Assembly: GCA_000507305.1 (NCBI GenBank)
Contig: DF240734.1
Span: 1,438 to 65,437, forward strand
DNA: 64,000 nucleotides
Reading direction: 5' to 3'
Source: Breviolum minutum Mf 1.05b.01
Lineage: Eukaryota; Sar; Dinophyceae; Suessiales; Symbiodiniaceae
The position numbers and the translations under genes were made by a program. Of this stretch, positions 52,720-63,179 are shown in pieces. The number at the start of each line of letters is the position of its first letter. The stretch's first letter is position 1. The notes under the pieces were generated by a model that made no database searches, was not told the origin of the DNA, and saw only the letters and a program-made list of their open reading frames with translations.

Positions 52720-52885
52720 GAATTTTTATCTTCCCCCAAGTTTCAGGGTGAAAATGAAACCATTACCTAGAAGTCTGTTGGCGATCTTCGAACATCCTTT
52801 GGACTCCCAGGGTGATGTTCCTTTTTTTGCTGGGGCCCAATTTTTTTTCAAGGCTAAACTCGCTTAGTTCATTTCAGGGACGGTA
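52720..52885 (+). mobile_element. Family A right end fragment and D4 right part
   Basis: CCCAAGTTTCAGGGTGAAAA then TGAAACCATTACCTAG (to 52770) follows the family A right half. From 52820, GTTCCTTTTTTTGCTGGGGC then CAAGGCTAAACTCGC then ATTTCAGGGACGGTA is a D4 right half. Confidence 0.5.
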
Positions 52886-53044
52886 ACCGTTAACCCCCAA
52901 ATTCCCCCCAAAAATAGTCATGACCAACTCCAAACAAACCTTGTCGAGCTGTTCTCTTGTTCGTAGGGATGTCACAAAGCACCAACACATTCAATGCATA
53001 CATTTTAAGTGAGTAGGTTACAGTCATTTTTTTAAGAATCATGG

Positions 53045-53130
53045 CTAGTTGGTGGTTGAACCAACCCGATTGAAAAATATGCTCGTCAAATTGGATCATT
53101 TCCCCAGGTAGGGAAGAAAAAAAAACGTCG
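53045..53130 (+). mobile_element. Family A left part
   Basis: CTAGTTGGTGGTTGAACCAA then GAAAAATATGCTCGTCAAAT then TGGATCATTTCCCCAGGTAG. The right end is replaced by a T-rich run. Confidence 0.75.
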
Positions 53131-53665
53131 TTTTTTTATCATATCCAGGTCCAAGAAAAAGCTGCCTTTATCTTCAATGGGTGTTTTGAATTCAAAACCC
53201 CACTTTAACCCCTAATAGCATGGACAGGTGTCATCGATTTTCCGCAATTTGTTTCAAACCGATTCAGAATATTCTTATTTTAGATATTTCTGGGCAAGAA
53301 ACAAACATAAATACAGATCTGCAAAAGAAAAAATGCACCATTATTTTTCGTTGTGGCGGGGAATCAAAAGCTTGAAAAAAGTCTGGTTGCTATTTTTTTT
53401 TAGCTTGTCCAAGTGTTCTGAAAGAACTCACCCTCAAAACCAACATCAATCAACAACAAAAATGCAAATTCACCAACATTCCAAAAGAAAACAGTGAATT
53501 TGGCTCCAATTTTGGCGATTTTTTGGGATGCAAACATTAGGGGTACCCAAAAAAAGCCCGGCGTCTCTTACTCATAAACTTGGAAAATCACCCCAAGATG
53601 CACTGCTATGATAGTGCGTCATGATGTTTTTCCAAACGGTGGAAAAACAAAGTGACCACGTCTAA
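53131..53665. other. Stretch without recognised feature
   Basis: A-rich, short plus-strand frames only. Confidence 0.35.
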
Positions 53666-53763
53666 CTAGGTGGTTGAACCAACCCATCTGAAAAATATGA
53701 GTCAAATTGGATCATCTCCCCAGGTAAGGGTAAAAATAAAAGGTATTTGAAACCACCACCTAG
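53666..53763 (+). mobile_element. Family A element
   Basis: CTAGGTGGTTGAACCAACCC at the left and TATTTGAAACCACCACCTAG at the right. Flanks TCTAA and TTTAA nearly match as a 5-bp duplication. Confidence 0.88.
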
Positions 53764-54039
53764 TTTAAAAAAAAATGCCTCGAAGAACGATCAGCACAAT
53801 TTGAAGTTTGCTCTCCCGAGTGGCGGCTGTTCATGTGCCAATCTTTGGGCAATTTCCATCACGGCCAAATCCTCAGGGATTTACCATGACATGATCAGCC
53901 AAGAAATGAGTACCGAATACTCTACCAGGGAATGAACCGCTAATCCCACCAAACGGGACGGACAAGGAAAATCATCGACTCAATTGGGCCGAAGGAAAAC
54001 GGGGAGATGTTAGTTTACCAGGAGGGTATATAATACAAG

Positions 54040-54156
54040 CCAGGTGATTCAAGCCGTGACCTTTTTATCCGCTAGTTGTTGGAGGTCTCGATTCGCCTTT
54101 GATTTCGGGTCACTTTTTTCCGCTATCCCAAAAAGGTCGCCAGCAGAATTGCCAGG
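54040..54156. mobile_element. Family C element, perfect CCAGG duplication
   Basis: CCAGG at 54040-54044 and 54152-54156. Inside, TGATTCAAGCCGTGACC and GGTCGCCAGCAGAATTG. A D3 right end (TGTTAGTTTACCAGGAGGGT then A) lies just upstream at 54008-54028. Confidence 0.9.
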
Positions 54157-54905
54157 AGTGTATCAAAAGACTGTTAAGAAAATGGAAGTGTATCAAAGGA
54201 TCAAGAAAAGATTCAGAAAGAATTCAGAAAGTATCAAAAAAAAATGCTCATGAACACTGAAAATCCCTTTCCCCCCCCCCCCCCCGGCCTTTCCGTCACG
54301 CATTCATACCGTTTCACAGGGATTTGAACTTTGAACCCCTCAGAATTCATAGGATCTTTTCCGATGAAACAGCGTCGAAACCCCATTTTTTGTTGAAGGA
54401 TTGAAGGCATGGAAGTCATGAGAGCTTCCTGAAAACCCGCGGATGCGGGGCACACATTTTGTTCTGTGAAAAAATCGCAGCTAATTCCCCGTCAATCTGT
54501 TTTAAGATGCTAAAAAACCCATTGGACATTATATATAGTTGATTTCAGATTGAGAAATGAGCTTCATTTCAGATTTCAGATTCAGAAATCACCCAGGATT
54601 TTCAAGGTGTTTTTTTCATGAAACCACCAAAAAATCCCACAAAAAAACATGTTGCCCCTAAAAAATAAAGGGTTTCCAAGTTTCCAAAGGGCCCCCTATT
54701 TTCAGGTGCAAACAAACTGTAGGGTTTTCTTGGCGTTTTCCCCCACCCCCGGTTGGAACCCAACCCGTTGAAGTCGCCTTGCTGCTTCACCAAGGCACAC
54801 CATACTCCGTATCCACCTCGCCAGCCAAGGCGGCACCGGCCATGGAGTCATCACCTGGAAGGTCCAACTTTTTCGGTCGAAGGTGGTTTTTGGACCGTTG
54901 TAACT
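54157..54905. other. Stretch with a C13 run
   Basis: A run of 13 or more C near 54272-54285. Frames on both strands near 54602-54941 have no recognised domain. No complete element. Confidence 0.35.
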
Positions 54906-55116
54906 TACACCCTGGAAGATTACCCTCCAGGGAATTAACATATCCCACCTTGGGAAGTTCGGAAAATCATCTTCAAAATGCCATTTTGGGGGGATATGTC
55001 AGTTCCCTGGAGGGTAACATGGAACATGTCCTCATGGAGGTTTGGTTGGAAGATCATGTTCCTTTCTAAACGGGTGATGGCTGTATGTGAACCAGCCGTT
55101 AATCTTCCAGGGTGTA
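54906..55116 (-). mobile_element. Family D1 element interrupted by a D5 element
   Basis: Left part TACACCCTGGAAGAT, right part AACATGGAACATGTCCTCAT to CCGTTAATCTTCCAGGGTGT then A. Removing the D5 element and one TA restores GGAAGATTAACATGGAAC exactly. Confidence 0.93.
54921..55016. mobile_element. Family D5 element nested in D1
   Basis: TACCCTCCAGGGAATTAACA to CAGTTCCCTGGAGGGTA, TA at both borders. It sits in the TTAACA box of the host D1 element, direct proof of TA target duplication for D5. Confidence 0.95.
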
Positions 55117-55129
55117 TGTTGTAACTGCC

Positions 55130-55188
55130 TGGTCCCGCCATCCCAAAAGGAAAGGAGGCGAAAATGTTAGTTTCATGGGAGGCTATGG
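55130..55188 (-). mobile_element. Family D4 right part
   Basis: CCATCCCAAAAGGAAAGGAG then GCGAAAATGTTAGTTTCATG then GGAGGCTA. The left end is lost. Confidence 0.55.
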
Positions 55189-55192
55189 CAAT

Positions 55193-55341
55193 ACTTGGAT
55201 GTCCAATTGGACGGAAGTGGATGGATCAATGGTGATCGGATCTAATGGGTTGGTTATTTCACCTATCTTATAAATCGGGGATTACTTGCGGTTATAACTC
55301 ATTTACTAACCATTGATCCTAACTTCCTGGGACATCCAAGT
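55193..55341. mobile_element. Family E1 element, long variant
   Basis: TACTTGGATGTCCAATTGGA at the left and AACTTCCTGGGACATCCAAG then TA at the right. AAGTGGATGGATCAATGGTG inside, as in 16757. TA on both sides. Confidence 0.85.
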
Positions 55342-56473
55342 AGGGTTTAATATCAATCCCTATTTGGCAAAGATGCTGTGGTAGTTGATAATGCTGATGA
55401 TTTGCAAGGTACCCGGAAGACAGCCGTTGCTGGTTGCTGTTAATTTCCATCAACTTTACCCCTAAAACCAGCCACAGTGACCTAAAAAAATGGTACACTA
55501 TGTTTTCCACGAATCCCTATTTGAGTGTGATAACGACTATCTATATATCTCTAAGAAAAACATGGTAACGGCGCCTGTAGAGCAACGGCGCTTTCATTAT
55601 TGTTGTCAAGTGATTCCACGAGTCTGTGAAACCAAAAATGCTGTAAAAAACTAAGAAAAGAAACAAATGCATATACCAGCAAGCAATTAAAGAAAAGAGG
55701 TGTTTCTTACTGGAGGCGCGCGTCTTTTTTCTATTTGCATGAATGGTTATATTTCGCTGTCGCGAAACGGATAAAATTGTCCAAAAAATGACATGTAAAA
55801 ACTTTACCGCAATCAGTAAACCTTTGAGACTTCATCTTTCTGTATTCACATCCCTGGATCGTGACCTGTCATTTTTTCGCCGCTATTTTTGGGGGACCGC
55901 AAAACCATTTTTTTTCATTCCAAACGATCTGATGGTGAATCCACCGTCATTGTCCAAAAAGGAGCTATTCAGTCACACATGTGACTTCGCAACTTAAACT
56001 GACATGATATCATTTGGGCTATCTTTGTGTTTTCGGCAGAATCTCCTAGAAAGTACAGGTCCTTCTAGTGGAAAACCCCTCGGACATGAGCAGCTTTCTA
56101 AATCATTGACCCAACTGGGCTTCGCAACTCCTGGCAGTCCTGGGAGCATCTTCATCAATTTCATCACCTGCAAAGGGGCTGGATATCATTGGGATCTACC
56201 TTTCACACGTAAGATGCGATCATCACCACCACCAGGATGAAATGAACCATTTTTAGTAGGGAATCCCTCTCTAACCTTTTATTGGTGACTGTTACTGGGT
56301 GAGGGGATAGATCGAAGATATACAGTAGTATTTCAACCAATGGCTTGGGTTTTCTTTTGGATTTCCAGTGGTTGGACAAAAATGACAAGAATATTCCGAA
56401 ATATGGTGGTGAAAAATGTTGATTTACCATGGTTGAATCTGTAAAGAATCACATTTTTTTCACAAATCCCAGA
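55342..56473. other. Element-poor stretch
   Basis: CCTAAAACCAGCC near 55460 recalls the loop of the foldback at 30657. Plus frames at 55743-56240 have no recognised domain. Confidence 0.35.
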
Positions 56474-56612
56474 TGGTAAATTGGTGGTTTGGGGTCCGAT
56501 GGTTTGGGATTCAAACGAGGTATACCCCTAAGAATTCCAACCATTTTCAAAAAAGAAGATACCGAATCGGAATCCAAACCACCAAAACCCCGAAAACCAC
56601 CGGGCCCAGTAG
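56474..56612. mobile_element. Family H element
   Basis: GGTAAATTGGTGGTTTGGGG then TCCGATGGTTTGGGATTCAA at the left and GAATCGGAATCCAAACCACC then CCGAAAACCACCGGGCC at the right. The right arm has an extra ACCAAAACCCCG. Confidence 0.75.
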
Positions 56613-57041
56613 CTGAAATATGTACGAATCTATAGTTGGTGAAGTTGTTGCCCATTCAAGCCAAGGTTTCGGGCTCACCACCGGGCTTTAGTTCACATGC
56701 ATATTTCCAGGCAGTTTTGAGGTTGAAAAGAGGGGGAACCCCGCGTTGGTGAGAATGGCTATCTCCTACCTGCTGTGGAAAAGACACAAGTCACAAGTTT
56801 CTTGGACAAATCACCCCCGTTGTGGCAACAAACCATACAAATCACCCATCAAACCCGTTGTCATTCTTAAGATAAGTTGATATGAAGTGGATTTTTATTC
56901 ACATCCACTCAACAAACAATCTGGCAAGAAAGCATTATCCCATCCAAAATTCACCACGATTCCATGCTTTGATGCAAACTGCAAACCCCACCACTCGATG
57001 CAGCGATTTTTAGTTTTCAGTCAACCAAAAAAAAAAACTCG
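56613..57041. other. Stretch without recognised feature
   Basis: No element end, simple repeat or defended exon. Confidence 0.35.
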
Positions 57042-57150
57042 CCCTAAGAATCAGCTGGGACCCCCCTCCAAAAAGAGGGATTTGACTCTGTATGGCAAGG
57101 TGTTGGGATCTCCAAACCACCAGTGACTTGAGATGTCATGATTCTTAGGG
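57042..57150. mobile_element. Family J element, short subtype
   Basis: CCCTAAGAATCAGCTGGGAC pairs at its end with CATGATTCTTAGGG. The interior GGGATTTGACTCTGTATGGC and TTGGGATCTCCAAACCACCA is nearly identical to the copy at 62679. Confidence 0.9.
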
Positions 57151-57649
57151 CCGCAAAAATCCTGGAGTTTCTACGCTTCTTCTTTTGGTACAAACCCAAG
57201 GCAGTCGGACTCCTTCGGAAAAAAAAAATCAACTTCTGAGAGTCTGTTGCTCTGAATGTTGCTGAATGTTGCCCGAAACCATTCGATTTTCCGTTGTTTC
57301 TTGGTTGGAGATAGAACACCTCATTCATTAAAAATCCCACCTCATTAGATATAGGTTTATCTTCCCTAGAAAAAACCAGCCAGAACCCCATGAAAAGTCG
57401 AGTTTTTTTTCAAGAAATTCACGTTGAGGCGTTTGACCCCGGGAACATGAACTTCACCAAAGCCGTGGCCTTCCTTTGCGCTTTCCTCCGTGGGCGCTAG
57501 AAAAACACGCCTGAAAAAGTCCGGGAAGCTTCGAGAGGTGATTACGATGTAATATCAATTATATATGCAATATATACAAATGGAGAACAATGGTTGAAAT
57601 AACGTGGCAACAATTGATGCACTAACAATGATAATTGATGAGTAATCAT
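57151..57649. other. Stretch without recognised feature
   Basis: Ordinary sequence, CTGAATGTTG repeated in tandem near 57250. No gene called. Confidence 0.35.
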
Positions 57650-57651
57650 AG

Positions 57652-57734
<83 letters not shown>

Positions 57735-57890
57735 TACTACTACTACTCTACTCTACTCTACTCTACTCTACTCTACTCTACTACTACTCTACTCCTACTA
57801 CTACTACTACTCGTACTACTACCNCCCTATCCCCCTGTGTAGTCCTTGCCTCCCACGACTACTACTACTATACTACTACTACTACCCTAC
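57650..57890. repeat. TAC to TCTAC compound microsatellite
   Basis: Pure TAC triplets change near 57733 to TCTAC pentamers and back. An unresolved base lies at 57824. Confidence 0.97.
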
Positions 57891-58145
57891 TAAAGACTAA
57901 AGACTTGGTAAATTACTAATAATTCATATGATAGTAATCATATGATGATAATGATTCATATGATAATCGTCATATGATGATAATAGTCATATTATGATGA
58001 TAAGCTATAGTCATACTCATGAAAAAGAACCATGGCTATATTTCAACGTCCTCCAAAAGGCCTGTAAAACGATCCTGGAAAAGAAGTTCCTTGGCCCCGA
58101 AAATGTTTGTTCGGTTGGAGGCTGAGGAAAATGGAAGTTGAAGTG
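57891..58145. other. ATGATAATAGTCAT-rich stretch
   Basis: Short inverted ATATGATAATGATTCATATG-like words near 57930-58000 (CATATGATGATAAT, ATTCATATGATAATCGTCAT). Low complexity, not a known element. Confidence 0.4.
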
Positions 58146-58192
58146 TACCCTCCCTGAACTAACAGTTTGCACCTGAAAATGGATGGTTGGAA
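58146..58192 (+). mobile_element. Family D4 left part, joined to an E1 fragment
   Basis: TACCCTCCCTGAACTAACAG then TTGCACCTGAAAATGGATGG then TTGGAA. At 58205, GGGTGTCCTTGGAAGTTAGT then AACTAGTTAG is an E1 left half. Confidence 0.65.
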
Positions 58193-58782
58193 TACTACTA
58201 CAGTAGGGTGTCCTTGGAAGTTAGTAACTAGTTAGTAAGTTGGTTTATAACTGAGATTTGTTAGCCCTGTAAACCCCTACGACTTCATAACCAGGAAGTC
58301 AAATCCACTCACCCTGCCGGAAAACGTAGGGCCTGGAACCTGAAAGATAATCCCTTGGTCCCAAGGAAGAAGCATCGATGTACAAACCACCCCCCATTTT
58401 GGGTTCCATCTGAGTTTTTTGGAAGTGCAAATACGTCTATGACCAATGGGGGAAACACTCTTCCAACGGGTTCTCGAATTGTTTTACGGTACTATGACTT
58501 TTGAATGTTTGGGGTTCTTTCGGTTGTGATGATTTTTCACGGCGAAACAGCGCCTACCATTCGCAAGTCACAACCCGAACCTGGCAATTCAAAAAAAAAG
58601 TGCCTTCCACCCCACCAAACAACAAAAAGGTTCGCTCCAAATTCGTTCAACCCCAAAAAAACAACAAGAAACCCTCATGAAATGAAAAAAAAACACCAAC
58701 CCATCCATATCCACATAAACCAAAGGTTTAAAAAAAAAACATTATGGACTTCCCGGCATCTTTGACATTCGAAAAACAAAAC
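58193..58782. other. Stretch without a defended feature
   Basis: A-rich runs and short frames. One plus frame at 58505-58765 has no recognised domain. Confidence 0.35.
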
Positions 58783-58929
58783 AACCACCACCCAAGGTGC
58801 CTCTGAATCCCTAAGGCGGAACTCTTCGGTGGCGTTTCGGACACCGAAGAGCGATAGATGGCCAGCAAGGACCGCGCCACGCAGTTGCGCACATCGGGGT
58901 CCTTCCCGAGGCGATAGGTGCTTAACCCA
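58783..58929 (-). CDS. Candidate exon, possible helical repeat, unknown product
   Basis: GC-rich island. On minus the reading includes DPDVRNCVARSLLAIYRS, whose spacing (hydrophobic, Arg, Ala, Leu-Leu) recalls HEAT/ARM-type helices, though one unit cannot establish that. Third bases are mostly G/C. Upstream AAG and downstream borders are weak. The plus strand also has an open reading. Confidence 0.22.
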
Positions 58930-59194
58930 CCGTTGCAACGAACAGCTCGGCCATGAAAAAATCCCCCATCGAAATCCTGGGTAAATACCATCCAAAAATC
59001 GTGGGATTTTTTCCCATGGCGAATTGTTTGTTAGTTTCAGGGAGTTTTTAAAAGTTGAAAAAAAACTTCTTGATTCAAGACTTGGAATTGAAAATTTCAA
59101 ACCTATACCCTATATCTTGTGCAAAAACCAAGATATCCTGGAGCTGAATTTCTGATTAGGACGATGAGGAGGACAACGGAAACTGACCGGAGAC

Positions 59195-59197
<3 letters not shown>
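58930..59197. other. Stretch with a D4 right end
   Basis: GAATTGTTTGTTAGTTTCAG then GGAG at 59021-59044 is a D4 right terminus. Nothing else recognised. Confidence 0.4.
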
Positions 59198-59226
<29 letters not shown>

Positions 59227-59231
59227 TGAGC

Positions 59232-59313
<82 letters not shown>

Positions 59314-59403
59314 CCACAACCACAACCACAACGACAACAACAACAACCACAACAACCACAACAACCACAACAACCACAAGGACAACAACAACAACCACAA
59401 CAA

Positions 59404-59434
<31 letters not shown>

Positions 59435-59440
59435 AACATA
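59198..59440. repeat. GAGCAC / AAC / CCACAA compound repeat
   Basis: Hexamer GAGCAC, then a long pure AAC run, then CCACAA and CGACAA variants. Long frames here are Thr, Gln, Val, Leu or Cys runs and not genes. Confidence 0.97.
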
Positions 59441-60434
59441 CCAGACTTTGACGCAAAAAAATGGAATGCAATGCAAAACACCCAAGCACTTCTATACAGG
59501 TCTTGTGCCTGGGTGTATCGCCGACTTTGCGAACATGACAATAAGAGACTCTGTGTATGCACATGGTTCACACACCCCTCCCCAAGATCTACCTATCTCG
59601 TCTTTTACTGGCATTTACCATATAGAATGCTCATTTTGTACTCAAAAATGCTGATATACATATCATGTATCATGTATAATTTGTATGTATATACAGATAC
59701 AGGTTCGTTTATAATCTATTCTTAAAAACCGAGGTTAATTGGATGATATTATCACCCAAGCTGAATTTCTGTTGCGTGATTTTTCTTTCTGAAGTTCTGA
59801 TCACTGAATGACTAATTACCATTTAAACGGTGATATGTCACCAGCCCCTGATGCGCTCTAGAACAGTTTCTGCATGTTTTTCCCTCACCCGTGTCATCCT
59901 TTTCCTCTTATAGGAACATTTTCACTTAGTTTCAGGGAGGGTATTTCAGAGGATTATGAAAAGCGAAAAACATCACTTTCCAGCTAAGTCGCATCTATCA
60001 ACTATCGCCTTGAAAATCTGAATGAAATATTCTGTTACTTCACCCTCCAAGTTTCAATTTCAAGGTCATTGATAGGAGAATTTGGAAACACCCCGTTTTT
60101 ATTGGATGATGTCAGGGTGATGTCAACCATAGTTCTTGCGCTTCTTCACTTGCAAGACTTACAATTTATGGATCCATGTCTTCCAAACTGCATGGATCCC
60201 CATCTGCAATCATCCCGTTTCAAAAAATCCCATGATTCAGAAAGCAATCCGTGAAATGGACGTTTATTTCATCTTCTATATTGCTCTTTTGGAACCTGAC
60301 ATGGCGAAGGATTACAAAAAAACGACCTGACCAAGATTGACCAAAGATGTATCTTGAAGCCTCAGCTACTCCGCTATGTTGGTCCAAAACATCTGACGAG
60401 CTTTGGTTGAAAGCTCTGTCGATATGGCTCAAAA
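59441..60434. other. Stretch without a defended feature
   Basis: A D4 right end at about 59925-59943 (TTTCAGGGAGGGTA). AT-rich ATATACATATCATGTATCAT near 59655. No gene called. Confidence 0.35.
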
Positions 60435-60537
60435 TACACCCCTGAAATTTAACATGAACCTAAGAATCACCCAACTGAAAAGGAAAATCATCTTCCAAAC
60501 TCCATTTTCAGGTTCCATGTTAAATTTCAGGGGAGTA
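60435..60537 (+). mobile_element. Family D1 element
   Basis: TACACCCCTGAAATTTAACA then TGAACC pairs with GGTTCCATGTTAAATTTCAG then GGGAGTA. TA on both sides. Young-looking arms. Confidence 0.93.
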
Positions 60538-62136
60538 AGTCATTTGGTCATGCTGAGTATGCTAGCCAATCCTCGGGGGTCAATCTTTCTACACGGAAGG
60601 GCTTGACCAGCAGCCGTTTGGGATGTTTTTGATTAGGAATCCCCAACTCTGACAGATCCACGTGAATTGGGAGTATCAATTGGGACCAACCATGAATCAA
60701 TTTTGGGGGTCAATTCATTTCGAGCTGCCATGTTCGAAAGTGGAAAAAAGGGACCGTCCTCATGCTCCAATTGCGCTGCTGCAACCTACGTTTCACCGTG
60801 GGGAAATGGAGACGTTTCCAAAAAGTCCAAGACCAAAAACAACTCATCTCGCCCTACACCACCCCTAGATGTCTGCTTAGTACTTACAGATGATATGTTT
60901 AAAAGAACTGGAGAGTGCCTTCACTTCACCCTACTGAACGGGGAGTTACCTTTTGTTTCCAAACAATGTGGGAAGTTGTTGGCCCTGGTTTACGACCATT
61001 GATTGATCCTTCTGGCTAAGCATTGAAGCAGCCATTTTCCACTCCAGTTCACGGGGCCCAGGAGCAAAGATATCTTGGCTTGGATATACTGGAAAAATCG
61101 CATGTTTTTTCTTGGAAAATAAAAGCGTGACTTCCTCCAAGTAAAAGGATAATTGATGATAATTGGGGCCAGGATTGCAAGAGAAACCGCTGTACATCTT
61201 TGAGTTTTTCGTTTACAAATGGAGACGTGAAATAAATGGGCTGGAAAAAAAAAGTACTTCTTTAACAATATAATAAACAATTTGAAACTATTTCCAGCAT
61301 TTGTGATTAGGGTGTTTTTAGTCAAAACTACTGAGTTTCCACTGACGTCTCTATCAAGAGAGTGAACCTTCACTATAATATAATCTGAAGAAAAAAAATG
61401 GGGGTTCATCTTCCAAACAAAAAATCACGAAATGCCAAGGCTCAAATTAATTATTCCCAAAAACAATCCTACCTTAATTACACAAAAATAACCTATTTGC
61501 CCCACACTAGTACACCAAGCTTGGAATTCTCTTCCAGAACCCCAAGGCCCAAGACTTACGATGTCACGCATGGATGCGTGTGTCAATCTCCCAAAAACTC
61601 CATCTCCAAAACGCCTAAAGCCATCCTTTTTTAAATGGATGGAAGTACAGTAATGCCTCCCACCATTTTCCACCCATTTTTCATGTACAGTAAGTTATGA
61701 TTTGGAGTCGACTCCAACTGATAGCCAACCATTTTACATAATTTTCTCTCTTGGATTTCACAAAAATCATGGACGTGACACACTTCCCCACCAAAAAATG
61801 CGGAAAGAGTACTGTAAGGTTCACCCGAAAATGGGCGTGCTTTCCTGGAAGAGGAGATGGTTTCCCGCGTGGCAGAAATCATGTTGCCATTTGTCAAAGA
61901 CTGAAACTACCCTATAGGGAACTCAAAAAAGTGCCCCTTTCGGGAAAAGATATGAATTCGTTCCCAAGGGGGGGGAACAACAAAAATCTCAAAAAAAAAG
62001 TCAATGGACAATCATATAACAAGGAAAAAGTTGACAAAATGCCACATGGTAGGTGGGTTCTTGGCCACATTTGCAATTGCCAGATACCAGGACCCTGTCC
62101 GGACCATCCATATCCGGTTCCCTCCCTGTGATCCAC
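60538..62136. other. Long element-poor stretch
   Basis: Several overlapping frames up to 139 codons on both strands (60667-61002, 60990-61409, 61751-62131) but none with a recognisable domain. It is the longest element-free span, so genic sequence is possible. Confidence 0.3.
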
Positions 62137-62234
62137 CTTGTGGATGGCCAGCTCAGCCGTCTCATCCAGCTCGGCGCACTTGGAGGTGGCTGCTGCGGTG
62201 GTCCGCCGGACGTACCTTTCGGGGAGAGATTGAC
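62137..62234 (-). CDS. Candidate internal exon, unknown product
   Basis: 98-nt GC-rich island. On minus, GCTGCTGTAG precedes it and AAG|GTGGAT follows. The reading includes SKCAELDETAELAIHK with about 85% G/C third bases by eye. The plus strand is also open, with GGAC|GTACCT. No domain recognised. Confidence 0.25.
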
Positions 62235-62338
62235 CTACAGCAGCTTTTTGCCCCTGTTAGATGGTCAATCTGTGGTTTAAAAATGGGATCCGTATTTCAT
62301 GGTTTTTGAAATAATCCCCATATAGCTGGGTAGGATTT

Positions 62339-62576
62339 CATTCAAAATTGGTATACCCCCTCCCTGAAACTAACAGCAAAAGCATCTGAAAATGGATGGT
62401 TGGAAGACTTTTTTTCTGTTTCCTTTTGGGGTAGCTTCCTGGTAGTTTCAGGGAGTGTTCATTTTTGTTGGCACATTTTTTGATGTTTGCAGTATGTAAA
62501 AGTATGTGTATATAAATATATGTATATGTATATATTATACCTATTGACAGGTGCTAGAGTGAATATGTTTAAAAAA
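62339..62576 (+). repeat. Small tandem duplication, unit 1
   Basis: CATTCAAAATTGGTATACCC at the start, TTTGCAGTATGTAAAAGTAT in the middle, GACAGGTGCTAGAGTGAATA at the end. Unit 2 shares all three blocks in order. This unit carries a D4 element. Confidence 0.8.
62353..62458 (+). mobile_element. Family D4 element
   Basis: TACCCCCTCCCTGAAACTAA then CAGC at the left and TGGTAGTTTCAGGGAGTGT at the right. GAAAATGGATGGTTGGAAGA and TTTCCTTTTGGGGTAGC form the core. Present only in unit 1 of the local duplication. Confidence 0.9.
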
Positions 62577-62855
62577 CATTCAAAATTGGCATACCCCCTT
62601 AGATCGGTCTTAATTTTTTGTTTTTGCAGTATGTAATAATATGTACATATATATATTTATATTTATAAATATATGTATCCCTAAGAATCAGCTGGGGCCT
62701 TCTGAAAAAAGAGTTGTTTGACTCTGTATAGTAAGGTTCTTTTTGGATCTCCAAACCACCAGTTTTGAGATCTCATGATTCTTAGGGACGTATATATGCA
62801 ATATAATATATATATATTGCATACATATATATTATGACACTTGCTAGAGTGACAT
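62577..62855 (+). repeat. Small tandem duplication, unit 2
   Basis: CATTCAAAATTGGCATACCC, TTTGCAGTATGTAATAATAT and GACACTTGCTAGAGTGACAT match unit 1. It carries a J element in the AT-rich part and no D4. Confidence 0.8.
62679..62787. mobile_element. Family J element, short subtype
   Basis: CCCTAAGAATCAGCTGGGGC to CATGATTCTTAGGG. GACTCTGTATAGTAAGGTTC and GGATCTCCAAACCACCAG inside match the copy at 57042. It lies in TATA-rich DNA. Confidence 0.9.
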
Positions 62856-62946
62856 GCTTATTATGCAAGGTGTTTTTGGGACTTTATACTGGGGTGAGAA
62901 GCATATCTTTAAGCGTGCCGCGTGGATGCAAAAAGAATTGCCAATG

Positions 62947-63055
62947 ATACGGTTGATGGAAGAAATCCTGCACCACGTGGGATATATAAAACCCCGTAAA
63001 TTATGGGATATTTTCCATATCAACTGGTGCAGGATCTCTTCCATCAGCCGCATCA
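62947..63055. mobile_element. Family F foldback element
   Basis: GATACGGTTGATGGAAGAAA then TCCTGCACCA pairs with TGGTGCAGGATCTCTTCCAT then CAGCCGCATC. GGGATATATAAAACCCCGTA and AAATTATGGGATATTTTCCA in the middle. Confidence 0.88.
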
Positions 63056-63179
63056 CGGCTGTTTTTGCCGGTTTTTCGGAAAACCCCTCCATCTGACTTA
63101 GGAAAAACCCAAGCAAGCCAGAGACCCACCCACTTTGCACCTGGACTAAAATTGAAACAGCTAGCTTCTTGCTGATGCT

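Noticed and set aside
59103..59571. 153-codon Cys- and Leu-rich frames on minus
   Set aside because: Products of the AAC repeat read on the other strand.
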